Shown piece by piece: positions 48,593 to 61,221 of a stretch of 64,000 nt of DNA. Made by a program: the position numbers and the translations under genes. Origin of the DNA: Acanthochlamys bracteata (taxonomy: Eukaryota; Streptophyta; Magnoliopsida; Pandanales; Velloziaceae); assembly GCA_019914995.1 (NCBI GenBank), contig CM034135.1, positions 7,814,501 through 7,878,500 on the forward strand. Reading direction: 5' to 3'. Under the pieces are notes generated by a model. It made no database searches, had not been told where the DNA came from, and saw only the letters and a program-made list of their open reading frames with translations. Within the stretch, counting starts at the first letter, position 1; the number at the start of each line of letters is the position of its first letter.

Positions 48593-49700
48593 GGTAACAC
48601 CGCTTGCCCACCACCTGTTCGCCAGTTTTACTTGCTTCTTGTTGCTGGTGCTTTTTCTTCCTCGGTTAATTTAGGTTTCTTGGTATGTTTTGAAGAAGAA
48701 GAGACTTGGTTGGTTGGTTGGTTGGTTGGCTGTTGTTGTTGAAATAGAAGGTAATTATCAAAGTCCAGCGTTCACAAGGAGAGTTATATATAGATAGATC
48801 TCTGTTAATATATGTAGGGAAAGATTCCTAGTGTATGTTTAGGTCTTCTGCAACTGCGAGATCTATTGCCGGAAACATAAGAAGAAGAAGAACATAGCTA
48901 TGAGAAGAGTCTCTCTCTCTCTCTCTCTGTGCATAAGCCCATCATGATTCATGCATTGCTGGTAGCTTCTGAATTTTTCAGGAACTTGTAATAACTGCTG
49001 TTGCCAACTCTGTTGATGATCAAGATCTGAAACTACTTTTCTTCTTCTTGTTCTTGTTCTTGGTAACCTTGAAGGATCCAGAAAATAGCTAGACAGCTAG
49101 AAGTAAAACAGAGACAGATAGATAGATAGAGAAGCAAAAGTGTGCATACCAAAGTAGTGATATTTGAAACTAGCTAGCTAGCTAGCAAGAAGAAAAGAAT
49201 CATCAATCATCTCTGTGTTCTTTCTGCTAACTTTTTCTTGCTACTGCTACTGCTGTTCTTCTCTCTTACACTGCAAGGTAATATGCTTTTTGGTTGGAGT
49301 GATGAGAGAGGAGCTAGCACAGACTACAGAGTGGAGGGAGTTGCAGAAAAGAATAGTACAAAACTTCCACAAGTGCTATTAGTGTTTCAGCTAGCTGTTG
49401 TACTTGGAATCTAACTTAGCTTTCTCTATCTATCTATGTAGTAATAAGGAGAATAGAAATTCCATTGAATTAACTTGTGTTGAAGCTCTCTCTCTCTGCT
49501 TGTTGTTTGTTGTGATTGTTTGTGTTTGGACAGAATTGGAGATGTCCAAAAAAAAAAAAGAAAAGAAAGAATCCTCTTTCTCTCGTGGGTGGGGTGTTCC
49601 CTTTTTGGTCGATCTACCAAAACCAACTGTAGTCTCTTTCATCTCACATCATCATGTGTCCTCTCTCACTTGTTTATCATTCTAAAATAAATTTTTTTAT
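48593..49700. other. AHL upstream region rich in microsatellites
   Basis: Contains (TTGG)n at about 48710-48729, a possible TATA box at 48783-48792, (TC)n at 48909-48928, GATA-type repeats at 49116-49130 and a GCTA palindromic run at 49173-49186. The pyrimidine- and GA-rich composition up to about 49600 suggests a long promoter or leader. No second gene seen. Confidence 0.5.
48783..48792 (-). promoter_or_regulatory. Possible TATA box of AHL
   Basis: Reads TATATATAAC on the minus strand, about 190 bp before the AHL start codon. Confidence 0.45.
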
Positions 49701-51277
49701 CAAAAACTTTTAGTTTTTATATATTTATTTTCTATAATTTATTTTTGAATTATTTTGGAGAGCTGAGAGAAACATTTCTAGAAGGCTGCATTTTCTTTTC
49801 TGACTTAATAACGAAATATTTCATTTCGAAAGTATTTCTAACTAATTCAACTTTTTTTTGCGCTCAACAAATGGATACATATATGATACACTGATACAGA
49901 CGTGTGCCAGGGTCAGGGTAGTCAAAGGTCAAACATGGGCGCTCCGGTTCTTATGGTCCTATTATCTTATTTTTTATTAAACAGAGCATGAATCTCAAAA
50001 AAAAAAAAAAAAAAAAAATCAACTTTTAAAAATTATAAATTTAACAAGAAAATGATTTTTTTTCTAAAATGTAAATTTTCAACGGTAATTAACAAATGAT
50101 AAAATTTTGAAGCAACCTTTTGTGAAGGGTAAAGACATTAGCGCTACTAAACCGACTAATAAATATTTTTTTTTATTTCGAATCTCAAAATATTTTTTTT
50201 TGTATTTATAAGTCATTTTATTAAAAAAATACTTTTCAGTAATAGTATATTTTTTTATAATTAATTTACTTTTTTACTACTTATCTTTTAAAAATCACTT
50301 TTTGAAAAAACTACTTTCCGTTGAAAAACATAAGAAGACTGCAGCCTGGTGAAGGCCTTTCAAAATGAGCCTTCGGGAATTGAAGGCCGAAGGCCCATCT
50401 CGAGTAGTCCATGTCCTTTAAGCTCCAGGAAGCAACGTCCAGATTACTATGAAGAGTAGACAACGAATGGATGCGAGGCGATATTTTTTACCGTATATTT
50501 CAACAACTTTTTATTTTTATATTTTCTAATAAAATTTTCAATAAAAAATTCTAATATTTTAAAATTTTATTATTATTTAATTTATTATTTTAAATAAAAA
50601 ATAAAACTTATTTTAAAAAAAAATTCTAAAATGTACTTTATTTTTAAAAATAAGCATTCTTAAACATTCCCCGAGACAATCACGTTGAGATCATAGCAAA
50701 AAGGCTTTATGGACAACCGTGCTGGATCAAGGTGTGCGAGAGAGCTTCCACTTGTGTCGGCCACGAAGGAGTCTACCTGTACAAGTACAAAAATCGAAAA
50801 ACTTTGTATGATATCTCTGATGTTTCAGTTCAGATTTTACATAGCGTAGTTTACACACAGGCTTTTTTAATAAGGCGTGAGAAAAACAAACTAGCATGCC
50901 TGAGCCTTTACAAAAGCTAGAATTAGCAATCAAACTTAAAAACCTTCGAGGATTGAGGTCATCATGGTTCATCCATAACTCATGAACCTGTTATGTTTAA
51001 GGATAGTAATTCGAACGTGAGCATCAATTCTCAACTGTCCAATTCAAAGTTCATCACCCATGAACCCAAAAATCAGATGCCACCCCTCCTTGCCTCTAGC
51101 TTCTAAGATTGCATGCTGCCTGTACAAACCAAAACCATTTAGTACTAGCACTTAGCTCATGCTTTCCTACCACTACTTATCCAGCCTGTTTCCAACTTGC
51201 TAAAAAAAAAAGTTATCAAAAAATTGCCCAAAATCTGAATTCACTTTTGAAAGATTTCACAAATATAAGATAAAAAT
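49701..51277. other. Intergenic without recognised gene
   Basis: AT-rich DNA with a poly-A run at about 49999-50019, fragments resembling the MITE interiors (50130-50340 and 50480-50670), and an unassigned stretch of balanced composition at 50680-51240. No gene supported. Confidence 0.4.
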
Positions 51278-51774
51278 TAGGGGTGACAATATAGATTCAT
51301 GGGTCGGTTCTAAATCGACCCATATAATAACCGGATAAAAAATGTTCAACTCTAATCCGACCCGTTTATTTATATGAGTCAAAATTGTCAACCCTAACCC
51401 AACCTATTTATAACCAGGTCAAACTCGAATCGACCCATTTAATAATTAAATTATTAAATAAAAATTATAAATATTAATTTTTAATAATAATATATCAAAA
51501 TTATTAATTATGATGTATTTAAAAAGAAAAATATTAATTTTGATAAATTTATAAATTAAATAAAAATTAGTTAAAATTAAGATAAATTAAAAATATATAA
51601 ATTAAATTCAAATTTTTTGTTATTTTTTAAGTAATATATACTATATAAATAGTTAAACGAATTAAGCAGGTCATTTTCGGATCGACCCAAAATCGATCCA
51701 AACCCGTTTAAGATTTGACCCGAATTCGACCTTTTTGGGTCGATTTTGGATCGGGTCGATTTTTGCCATCCCTA
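51278..51774. mobile_element. hAT-like MITE, 497 bp, 8-bp target duplication
   Basis: The element starts TAGGGGTGACAA and ends TTGCCATCCCTA, the terminal signature of plant hAT (Ac-like) elements. It is flanked by a perfect 8-bp duplication, ATAAAAAT, at 51270-51277 and 51775-51782. GGGTCG/CGACCC motifs repeat in subterminal positions on both sides. The interior is AT-rich with no transposase frame, so it is non-autonomous. Confidence 0.93.
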
Positions 51775-51835
51775 ATAAAAATATTAATGAGTGCAATACC
51801 TTGTGACTAGGGTGACAAAACTAGTAGCTGACTTA

Positions 51836-52084
51836 GGGCGTGTTTACCAACACCCCAAAGTGAGTTTTTTTGAAACTCACTTCCAACATAAAATATATAC
51901 AAAAATTTAAATAAAATTATTTTATTAATAAAATTTTTTTTAAATTTTTTTAATACTTACTATAAATATTTTATTAATAAATAATTTTATTTTTATTAAA
52001 TATTTTAAATATTTTATTTGATTTTTTAATTTGGGTGAAGTGAGTTTCAAAAAAACTCACTTCACCCACAACGTAAACACGCCC
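51836..52084. mobile_element. Tourist-like MITE, 249 bp, TTA duplication
   Basis: TTA on both flanks (51833-51835, 52085-52087). Left end GGGCGTGTTTACCAACACCCC; right end read inward GGGCGTGTTTACGTTGTGGG. Next to each end lies a smaller hairpin of AAGTGAGTTT/AAACTCACTT. Same length and termini as the copy at 58189-58437. It ends 60 bp past the stop codon of the DUF604 gene. Confidence 0.92.
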
Positions 52085-52144
52085 TTAGTGTCTGACTCAG
52101 CCAAATTCTTATACGAAGGAGTCAAAAAGTTGCAGACAAAAACG

Positions 52145-55100
52145 CTAAGGAGGGGAAGTGGATTCGCCAGGTCCACAACTTCTAATCCTGACTTCAGTCG
52201 TCGTTCCCCACCAGGTTTTGCTTGCTTCACAACATTGCCTTCTTGGAGCCTGCCAAAAGATGAAGATACTTACACAACCAGGAGAGGCAAATTCTTAAGG
52301 CAGAATTCCATATTATCTAGTAAGTGATGCTAAACTAGGTGTGTAACACTAAAGGCGCTAAAGTATGTCTTAAACACAAAATGTTATGGATAAGCACTAA
52401 GTATTTACATTATAAAATATAACTACTAAATTGTCGTTTACTAATACCACATATTATAGTGATTACAATTGGAAGAGTAAAATCCCATGCACAGTGAGCA
52501 GAGCATGCAACGTTATAGGTATAAGAAAGTTACATCAGCTGAGTGCAACGTATGCGATAGCAATAAGTCAGATTCACCTTTTTGGAAGAAGTTTACAAGC
52601 TTTAAATCAGAAGAGAAGCAAAGAAGAAAATCGAAATAGAATGAATTTACCATTTTCCATATCTCGGGGTGCAACTTAGGAGCAAAGACTCGAACGGTTT
52701 GTACCCTTGATGCAGCTCGGTGGCCCAGCTGGTTGCACTTATGGGACTTTCCTTGCCAATGCCTCGAGTACTCAGTTACTGTGGAACCATCCTTTTCCTC
52801 CCAAGCCCGACTCAAGAAGAAGAACATAGGCCTCTCACACGAGCCCTCGGGAAGCAACGGCCGAGTATTGAAGGTGAAAGGCCCATCACCTCTGCTCCTC
52901 CATGTCTTAAATGTCCTTAAAGGAAAATCTAGGTCATGAGGGTGGAGAATATAAGGGTATATCTGGGCTGTGTAGCCCCATGAAACTGAAACAGTCCAAT
53001 TGAGTTCAAAGGGATGGGCATAGCAAAAGGTTTGTTGTACAATCCGAGCTGGGTCGAGGGTTGATGCAGAAACCAATGAGCTAAGTGCTAGCAGTTGGGT
53101 GGGCCACCGGGGAGAGATGGGCTCGACATAGTCCAGGTGGTGCAGTGAAACCAGCGGAGCCACTGGATGTGCCGCCAGCAGGCCATATATGTCTCCCCTC
53201 AGGTCCACCTGTAAAAGTAAAAGAAGGGCTAATGTCATCTAAATCACCAACTTTAGCATTATACAAATGTTGCATGTTTCTTTCTTTAATATCCCACACA
53301 GCGAGGATTTTAATCCACACCAATTTGGTGGTAGCAGAGTGCTCTAGCCACTCAACCTGGTGGCAATTGCACGTGCTAAAGTATTGATTACCACAGGAAA
53401 AGTATCTTGAACATTGTGATTAGGTTAAAAGCTCTCAAAAGCCACTCTGAGATTAGCAAAACATAGCACTTAATTACATGGCAGTTAGTTCACAGGCTGC
53501 AGAAAACTTTAAACAAATGGCACATTCAAAAAAAAAAAGAAGAAAAGAGAAAAGAACTCCATGAGTCATCTAAAAAGACCAGAACTCTGTCCTTTTGACT
53601 TACCTTTAACTTTTGGAGTTCAAAAAGTAAACCCTAGTCACTGAAGTTTTTTTAAAGATTCCTGGGACATGCTTATTTGTAGGAAGTCATAAATAAGCAT
53701 GTCCATACCACTACCAGATTTAGGAATTTTCATTCAAGCTGGATGGCTTAAACTCCGGCTAGAAACTCGGACCATTGTATTTCTGAAGGATATAGCTCTG
53801 TGGTAATGCATAAACAATGTCTCAACCTCAAAAGGAATGTCAGTGTATTCATTGGTTCACATGGTTTTAATGGAATAAATAGTGAAACTTTATGTTCTCC
53901 CTTCACCAACCAAAGACCAACTTACGTGATGTTTATCGGTGTTTATCACTGTTTACCAAAACTTTATTTCAACTTTTCGTTTTTCAATAAATCTTTTACA
54001 GCATTTTACTTTTTTAATTTGAAATGTACAAATAAATTGTACATCATGAAATTATTGCATATATAAATTTTACTATTTTTTGAGATAAAAAAAACAAGCT
54101 CATTTCCGAAAAGCTCTAAAACAAGCTCTTTTTTAGAAAATCACCTTATTTTAAGCACTCCAAGTGTCCCCTAAATATATGCTAATAATCGTTGGCTACA
54201 TACATGTTAGCGTTTATTTAAACGACTACCAATGACAGAGCACCAGAAATCACTGACTAAATCTGAACAGTTGATCAACTTAGATGATAACAGATAGCAA
54301 CTAGCAAAAAATTCTTCACAACGGAAGTTCTTTTTTAGAACTATTGTGGGGAAACGCAACTATTGCCAATTAGCTAGTTGAGGAAGCAGCCAAGTCAAAT
54401 TCCAACACTATTGTAGTGCGAGACTTTTGTTTGCCTAACCTTACTGCTGGAACAGGGTTCTAGTATCATGGGGAGTAAGCTGTCAAAAATGTAGACCTAA
54501 AATGGACAAAATTAGTTGGACATTGTAATTGTGAAAGACAACCTTTCTCATAAATCATACCCAAAAGTACTTCCAAAAATTGTTTACTGAATATCTAACT
54601 TTCTAAAGACACTTTTCTAAGTAGATTCAAAAGCAATCTGCTATGCAGTTATTATTTGACTGTGCTATGCTCGATGCTAGAGGGGTGGCAAAGCCGATTT
54701 CTTGTCACTCCTCATTGTGGTAGACATCGTAACATTAACTTTTTGTACCATAAAGTGCTCCACAAACTTTTTTTTTAAAAAGCTCAAAGTAAGGAGGAAA
54801 TAATTAGGACCAGAATGACAGTTGAAGTGGGTCTATCAGGTTAATTATAAGAAGACAAGGAAGCAAATGGGTCACATGAAAACGTCCTAAAATTTGGAGT
54901 GAAAGGACGTCTTGCATAATTACTACAGCATGCATTCTACTAAATAGATTCTAGGTCCAATGCATGCATTAACCTAAGGTAATAAGTGTTTGGTGAACAA
55001 ATCAATGCTTAAAACTTGGATCAGGTAAGCGTTCACATAACTGAATCCAAAATAGATGTCCTATCAAACCTCCTCTATCTTGGTGGAGCCTAGCTTCAAT

Positions 55101-56165
55101 CTAATTGATTGGCCATAGTGTGAAACACTATACTCCACCAACCAAGTAAATTTCATATTCAAATTTCCAAATAGGCGGTGGACTAGATTCAAGTATTACC
55201 TGGTGGAACCCTGGCTCCTTAGTTAGTGGCACTCCAAGCTCAGCAAGGCAAGCCTGCACCCGCTGATCACTCCCATAGAAGTAGTCATACTTCTCAAGAC
55301 ATCCCCCTTCAATCCTCTCTGCTAGTGCTGCAGCAGCTGGCTGGCTCAGTGCAAAACCCCCACCTCCAAATGCCATAGCATATGAATGCATTTCATCTTG
55401 CTCCACACTCTCAGATGGAGCTCCAATGTACCACATACCTTGGTGATCATACTTCCCTAAAACCACAACCAAATTCTCCACTATGAACACCGTATCGTCG
55501 TCACCCATGACATACCTGACAAATTCAATTAAAAAGATTTATCAACCAAATTTCTTTGTAATTTCACCACAGAATTAGGAAGGTAATCTAGCCACAATAC
55601 TTTTCAGAAACATACAAATAAGGAACAGAGTATTAAACATTTTGTATTTTTGTGTGTAAGAAGATTGTAAAGCTTTTGAATTGACTAATATCTCGACAAA
55701 CACGAACCACCTCGCCGACGCGTCTGTCGCCGCCACCGCATCGGCAGTTATCCTTGCAATCCTTGCGGCTGCCGACGAGGCAAGCCGGCCAGTGAGATTC
55801 CTAGAAATACGGTAAAATGGACACGTGGACGGCCAAGAAGTGGGGCCACCTGGCGGGTCCTCATCTAACCATACGTTGCCACGTGTAACATTAGGACGCC
55901 ACCAAACCTGGGTGTAACCCTGGCGCTTCTCCCACGTGCGGGCAGACCCAGCAATGGCGAACACCACGTGCGACACGTCCGTCTCCGACGCTCCCGTTGC
56001 CGGAGACGTTATCGGAGCTCCGGCGAAGTTGAGAGATGCTTGAGCGCATGCCGCTGGGCAACGGTAGCCAAACTCCGCGGAGAAGAACACAATGTAGGAG
56101 ATGAAAAGCAAGGAAAAGAACAGGACTGTGCATACCAAAGCGTTGCACGCCGAAACTTGCAACAT
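52145..56165 (-). CDS. DUF604 Fringe-like glycosyltransferase-related protein, four exons
   Basis: Type II membrane protein of the plant DUF604 group, related to Fringe and beta-1,3-galactosyltransferases (GT31-like), probably in the Golgi; donor and acceptor are unknown. Exons 56165-55708, 55515-55200, 53208-52651 and 52249-52145 give 478 residues. A transmembrane anchor lies at about 8-30. The nucleotide-sugar/metal motif is GDDDT at 157-161, in RWYVMGDDDTVF across intron 1. Further family marks are MAFGGGGFALS, YFYGSDQR, GFHQVDLRGD, HPVAPLVSLHH, SWGYTAQIY and FKTWRS. The small last exon begins APRRQCCE, a conserved DUF604 tail, and is easily missed. Intron 2 is about 2 kb, the others 192 and 401 bp. 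The first exon is GC-rich relative to the rest. Confidence 0.92.
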
Positions 56166-58188
56166 TTCCGAAAGATTTCAACCCTCCAATTGATTCAGAG
56201 CAAAAAGTTTTAATAGAATCGATGAAAGTGCTTCCGGATAATGATTCTGAAAAACTTTATGCCCCGAATTTGAAAAGTAGGGCAACAAAATCTAGAAACT
56301 GTCAATTTTTTATAGATCTGAATATATTTTGTTGGAGATTTTCAGTGATTGATGGCTATATAGATGGAAAGAGTAGACAAAACAAGCGATTACAGAAAAT
56401 TTCTTCTACGAACTCTTTGGGAAAATGTTCTTATAAAACTCACAAACTATCAGTGGAATTCAGGAAAAACAGCAAGAAAACCAACAGTGTGAACTGGAAA
56501 ATCGATTCCAAAAAAGTTTTTGAAGCAAATGGTTTTCAACAGAGAGAGAGAGAAATGAAATAGTAGCGGCGGAGGAAAGAAGAAGTGTAGGGCAGGGTGA
56601 AGAGGAGAACGACAAGAATAGGATTGTTGATTTTGATTCTGATTATTTGTTATTTTCCGGCGACGGCGAGGGAATGCGGGAAGTTGTTTAAAAAAGCAGA
56701 CAGACGAACAGAGATATTGGAAGTTAATTTACTAAAATGCTCTTGTTTGTCGGCCTCTTTGTTTTTGTGGGAGAGCATTTTAATGTCAATTCGTGCATGC
56801 CTCACACGCATCAAAACTTGGTTTATTATGATATTAAGGAAGCGTTTTGAAAGAGACTATAAAATAAAATTTTTTTAAAATAAAAAATATTTTTATTTTT
56901 TTAAAAAAATAAATTTTAATTTTTTTAATTTTAAAAAATAATAAAAATATAAAATAAAAATTGACTTGTTCCGATCTACTTTAACATCCGAGTCGCTCGC
57001 CTTGATCAAATCGAATTAAATTAAATTTAAAAAAAATTTTAGTTTGTTATATATTTTATTAAAAAATAATTATTAGTAGTTTTATATTGAAAAATAATAT
57101 ATTATTTAAATTTTATATTTGAATATGATAATAAAAAAAATAAATTTATTATGTTTATTTATAAATATTTATTATTAGTATTTTTTAAATTTTTATATTA
57201 TTAATTCTGTTAAATTATAAGAAAATAAATAAGATTATTCTAAAACAAAAAATTCATTTTGAAATTTATTATTTAAATACTTTTTGCTTTTTAGTGTCAT
57301 TTTTATTAGTTTATTTTTTCTTCTTTGTCTTCTAATAAATAATAATAATAAGCCTTCTCTTTAGTGTTTTTGATTCGACAGATCAATTCGTTGACTCGGT
57401 GGATCAATTTGTGACATGTTGATCCGAACAGCATTCTGATTCAACGGCCAGTTCAATTTTTATAATTATGCTTATTAGTGCGTAATTATAAATACTTCTT
57501 AAGTGATTTTTTTCACTTTATTTCAAAATTTTTTAATTATAAAAATTTAAAATATAAATAAATTATATCATAAAATTTAGATATGTATATTTTTATTAAG
57601 TTAAACAAGATAAAGTTAGTCTTAAAATTTTTTTAATAAATTAAAAAAATAAACTATTTATTTAATCAACATCAAACGAAAAACGTTCTCCTTTTTATTT
57701 AAAATAGAATATTTTGTAGTGTTATTAGTATAATATCATAATGAATAATTTACCTAAAAAACTTTTTAAAATTTAAATTATTTCTTAATATATTCACATT
57801 TTAAAAGTATTTTAGAAATTCAATTTCGAATTATTTATTGATAATTAATTAAATCCGATTTTTGTGTGTTGCTCGGTTTGTTATTGATGTTAGGTTTGAC
57901 TTTAAGCACATACGAGATTTTCATATGAATGACAAACCTGACAAAATAATGACAATGTAATGCCTAGTTACCTACCTTTATCCCAAGCATTTCTAGATAA
58001 ACTCATTCTTAAAACAATAGCTTTAAAATTATTAAAAATTAAAACAAATTTACTAAATAATAAGTTTATATATTAATTTTGTTTTAATAATAGGTTTTAA
58101 AATTAAATTTTGTAAAAAATTTTTTATCAAAAAATTTTATTTTATCTTAAAAACAAGTTTAAAAATATAAATTTTGAATAGTAAGTAA
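56166..58188. other. DUF604 upstream region and AT-rich intergenic DNA
   Basis: Leader and promoter of the DUF604 gene to about 56600, followed by very AT-rich DNA. The block at 56840-56960 shares a stretch of over 40 bases with 60598-60700 and resembles the 13430 element, so it is probably a degraded copy. No gene seen. Confidence 0.45.
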
Positions 58189-58437
58189 GAGCGTGTTTAT
58201 CAACACTCCAAATTTTACTTTTTTCAAGCTCAATTTTAATATAAAATACATAAAAAATTTAAAATAAAATTTTCTTATCTAAATTTTTTTAAAATTTTAA
58301 TTTTAAAACTTACTATTAATATAAAATTAATATAAAAATTTATTTTTTTTAAATATTTTTAATATTTAATTTAATATTTTAAATCTATTTTTTAAAAACT
58401 CTACTTCATCCGCTTCTAAACCTATGTAAACACGCCC
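58189..58437. mobile_element. Tourist-like MITE, 249 bp, TAA duplication
   Basis: TAA on both flanks (58186-58188, 58438-58440). Left end GAGCGTGTTTATCAACACTCC; right end read inward GGGCGTGTTTACATAGGTTT. Same length as the copy at 51836-52084, which it matches at both ends. Confidence 0.88.
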
Positions 58438-58846
58438 TAAACCCGTCGACATCTTTCACAGTGTTTATCCTTGTTTTTCAAAATTTAATATAATTTATTA
58501 TTGTTTTATCAATATTAGTTTTTTAAAATTTTTTTAAATATATAAATTTTTACACTGTATAATTTAATATTTTTTAGTAAAACAATCATATTCATTTCAA
58601 AAAAATTGACAGTAAACTTTAAAAGAAAAACATTTTATTGAAATACTCTCAAACGTAACGTTCTCAAAGTATTTGGTCTAATTTTCTCACAGAAAAAGGT
58701 AAAATTATGTACTTTATAAATTTGCAGTTGCTGGTGTTATCCAGCAAGGGTCTTTACGACGAGCCCAGGCCTGGCCCGTTATCGTAAATAGAGAATATCG
58801 ACTTCATAAATGGGCCTTAAAACAATAGTTGTCTTGTACTGTTTTA

Positions 58847-59032
58847 GAGACCGTTTGGTATTCTATTCAGTTCATTTCAATTTTCATTTAAAAATATTTT
58901 TAGATAAATTGTACATTATAATATTTATATATATATAATTTTTATTATTTTAAAAAAATAAACTTATTTTAAAAAAAATTCAAATAAATTTTTTTTAAAA
59001 ATCTTTATGTTAGAAACTTTCAAAACGGCCCC
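58847..59032. mobile_element. Tourist-like MITE, 186 bp, TTA duplication
   Basis: TTA on both flanks (58844-58846, 59033-59035). Left end GAGACCGTTTGGTATTC; right end read inward GGGGCCGTTTTGAAAGT. Interior AT-rich and non-coding. Confidence 0.72.
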
Positions 59033-59383
59033 TTATAGTTTCTGAGAATAAAATTTTAAAAAACACTTAGTTCTTAACACATGAATTATAACATATAAAT
59101 TATTAAAATATATCATAAATTGAAAATAATTTGTTGATAAAAAAATATTTTTAGATGTAAAATAACACAATTTTATATTCGAGCGACATATAAAAAAGTG
59201 TTAAGCTACCTACTTGATCTTGGGAGTTTATTTATTTTTGATCACGTCGGCAAAAGCAAGTTCATAATCAAAGCCAAAATATAAAAAAGCACACTAAATC
59301 ATTTTCAGTTTATTTTTATTAAAAAAATATAGAAATTAAACTATTTTTCGTAATACTATTTATAATAACTCATAAAATTTATG

Positions 59384-59631
59384 GCGTGTTTTAAATGTAC
59401 GTAATTAAGTTTCGCAAAACTGAATTTTATGGAATGAAATTCGATCACAAATAGAGTTCAAATAAAAGCAAAGTTCAAAATAATATTTAAAATAAATAAA
59501 ATTAAATTTGAAATTAAATTTTGTAAAAATAAAGTTCTGTGTGAAAGTAAAATTCGAATTAATAATTAAAATATATGAAATAATCGAATTTTAAATTTAG
59601 AGTGAGAAATTAGAATTCAGTATACAAGCCC
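59384..59631. mobile_element. MITE of the AAGTTC family
   Basis: Left end TGGCGTGTTTTAAATGTACG; right end read inward GGGCTTGTATACTGAATTC. Internal AAAGTTC motifs match the element at 31187-31420. The flanking triplets do not match exactly. Confidence 0.55.
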
Positions 59632-60011
59632 TAATTCATTTTAATAAAAATAAATACACTCTTAAGTTCGACTGCCGTGGGAAATTATTAGCTGCTTTTG
59701 TTGTACATATACATACATGTCTGTATATGGATCGCTCCTTAGTACGTGTTTACCATGCTTATAAATTGGGTTCAGAAATAAATTTATAAAAGATGAGGAT
59801 TATAAAATGAAATTTGAAAGTAAATTTAGTTATCTATTTTGTATAAAAGTAAACTTGTAAGTAAAACTTTTAGCTTTAAAATTTAAATTTTTTAAACTAA
59901 ATTGTTTTCGCCAAAAAAATCTAAGTTTAACTATTTTATGTTTATTTTATTTTGAAAGTTAGTTCGAAGTAAAAAAAAATTAGAGTTTATAAACTTGATA
60001 ATAAGCATTTA

Positions 60012-60299
60012 GAGCGTGTTTTAAATATCTATAATTAAATTTCAGAAAAATGAAAAATTAAAATTAAAGTTTTTTAAAAACTAAATTAAAAATAAAGTTT
60101 AATTTTTATATTTTAATTATTTTTATAAATAAGTTAAAAATTAAAATATAAAATTGTATTGAAAGGTGTACAAATTAAAATAAAAATTTTATTTATAGAA
60201 TTACATTTTTTAATTTTTTATGTAAATAAAATATATGAATTCTTTAAAACTTTAATTCTTATGAAAAATCTGAAATTTCGGACGATTGAAATACAACAC
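60012..60299. mobile_element. Tourist-like MITE, 288 bp, TTA duplication
   Basis: TTA on both flanks (60009-60011, 60300-60302). Left end GAGCGTGTTTTAAATATC; right end read inward GTGTTGTATTTCAATCGTCC. The subterminal AAATTTCAGA block is also inverted near both ends. Confidence 0.78.
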
Positions 60300-60597
60300 T
60301 TAGGCAAATTGATCATGGCAAGAGTCAATGCATACACCTAAACATTTCAAGCAGTCTTAGTAAATGTTAATTCTAGTACTAGTTAGCTAGCTAGCAAACA
60401 AATAAGCTACTCATAATTTTTATAGCAAGTACTCACCATGCATGTTTATATATATATTTGCCACAGAGAATGAGAGAATCTTTACAACAAATACTTTAAT
60501 CAGATGCAGTAAATGCTCAATATGTCTGTTTCTTTGCAATAAACAATACATCATCCTAACATGATCACAAGCATCTTCTTATGAAGTTTGCTGAATC

Positions 60598-60820
60598 CTT
60601 ATAAAATAAAATTTTTTTAAAATAAAAAATATTTTTATTATTTTTTAAAAATAAGTTTTATTTTTTTATTTAAAAAAAATAAAAATATGTATAAAAAAAT
60701 TTTACTATGTTAAATTTTTCTATATTTTTAAAATTTTTAAATAAATTTTTAAATAATTATAAAATATATATTAAAAAATATAAAATTGAAAATTGAAAAT
60801 GAGCGTTTCGGATCCCAAAA
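60598..60820. repeat. AT-rich repeat shared with 56840-56960 and 13430-13682
   Basis: Begins with TATAAAATAAAATTTTTTTA, also found near 56860, and ends in GAGCGTTTCGGATCC, like the terminus of the 13430 element (inward GGAGCGTTTTGAAATT). Probably another copy of that family with a decayed left end. Confidence 0.6.
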
Positions 60821-61025
60821 GCAATCTTAATCTAAACACTCTTGTACATATTAAACAGATAAGCTAAGTATTTTAAACAATTATAGTACATAATGCAACC
60901 ACTCATTCTGTTTCCATCATTAATTTAATCAAGTTTTATTTATTTCTTTTGTCATTGCTGATGAAAAACTTTCAGTTATGATCAATCTCAAAGGCTAGCT
61001 CAAAAATAGAAAATGCCCAAACTTA

Positions 61026-61221
61026 GGAGTTGTTTGAAAATGCTTTTGAAAAAAAGCTTATCTGAAAATAAATTCTATTTTTTATCATAAAAAATAATAA
61101 TAATAAGATCTATATTACGTAAAATTTTTTAAAATTTATAAAATATTCTAAAAAATTTATTAAAAAATGTAAAACAAAAAGTTGGAATGAAAAAGATTTT
61201 AAAATCTTAACCAGACAGCAC
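61026..61221. mobile_element. Tourist-like MITE, 196 bp, TTA duplication
   Basis: TTA on both flanks (61023-61025, 61222-61224). Left end GGAGTTGTTTGAAAATGC; right end read inward GGTGCTGTCTGGTTAAG. Confidence 0.72.

Noticed and set aside
48377..48742. Plus-strand frame opposite the AHL gene
   Set aside because: It is a shadow of the AHL coding strand and the GTT repeat, with a Val-rich low-complexity product.
55712..55713. Alternative donor AG|GTGG for DUF604 intron 1
   Set aside because: It keeps the frame but drops the conserved Trp before YVMGDDDT. The donor four bases on (TG|GTTC) restores RWYVMGDDDT and was chosen.
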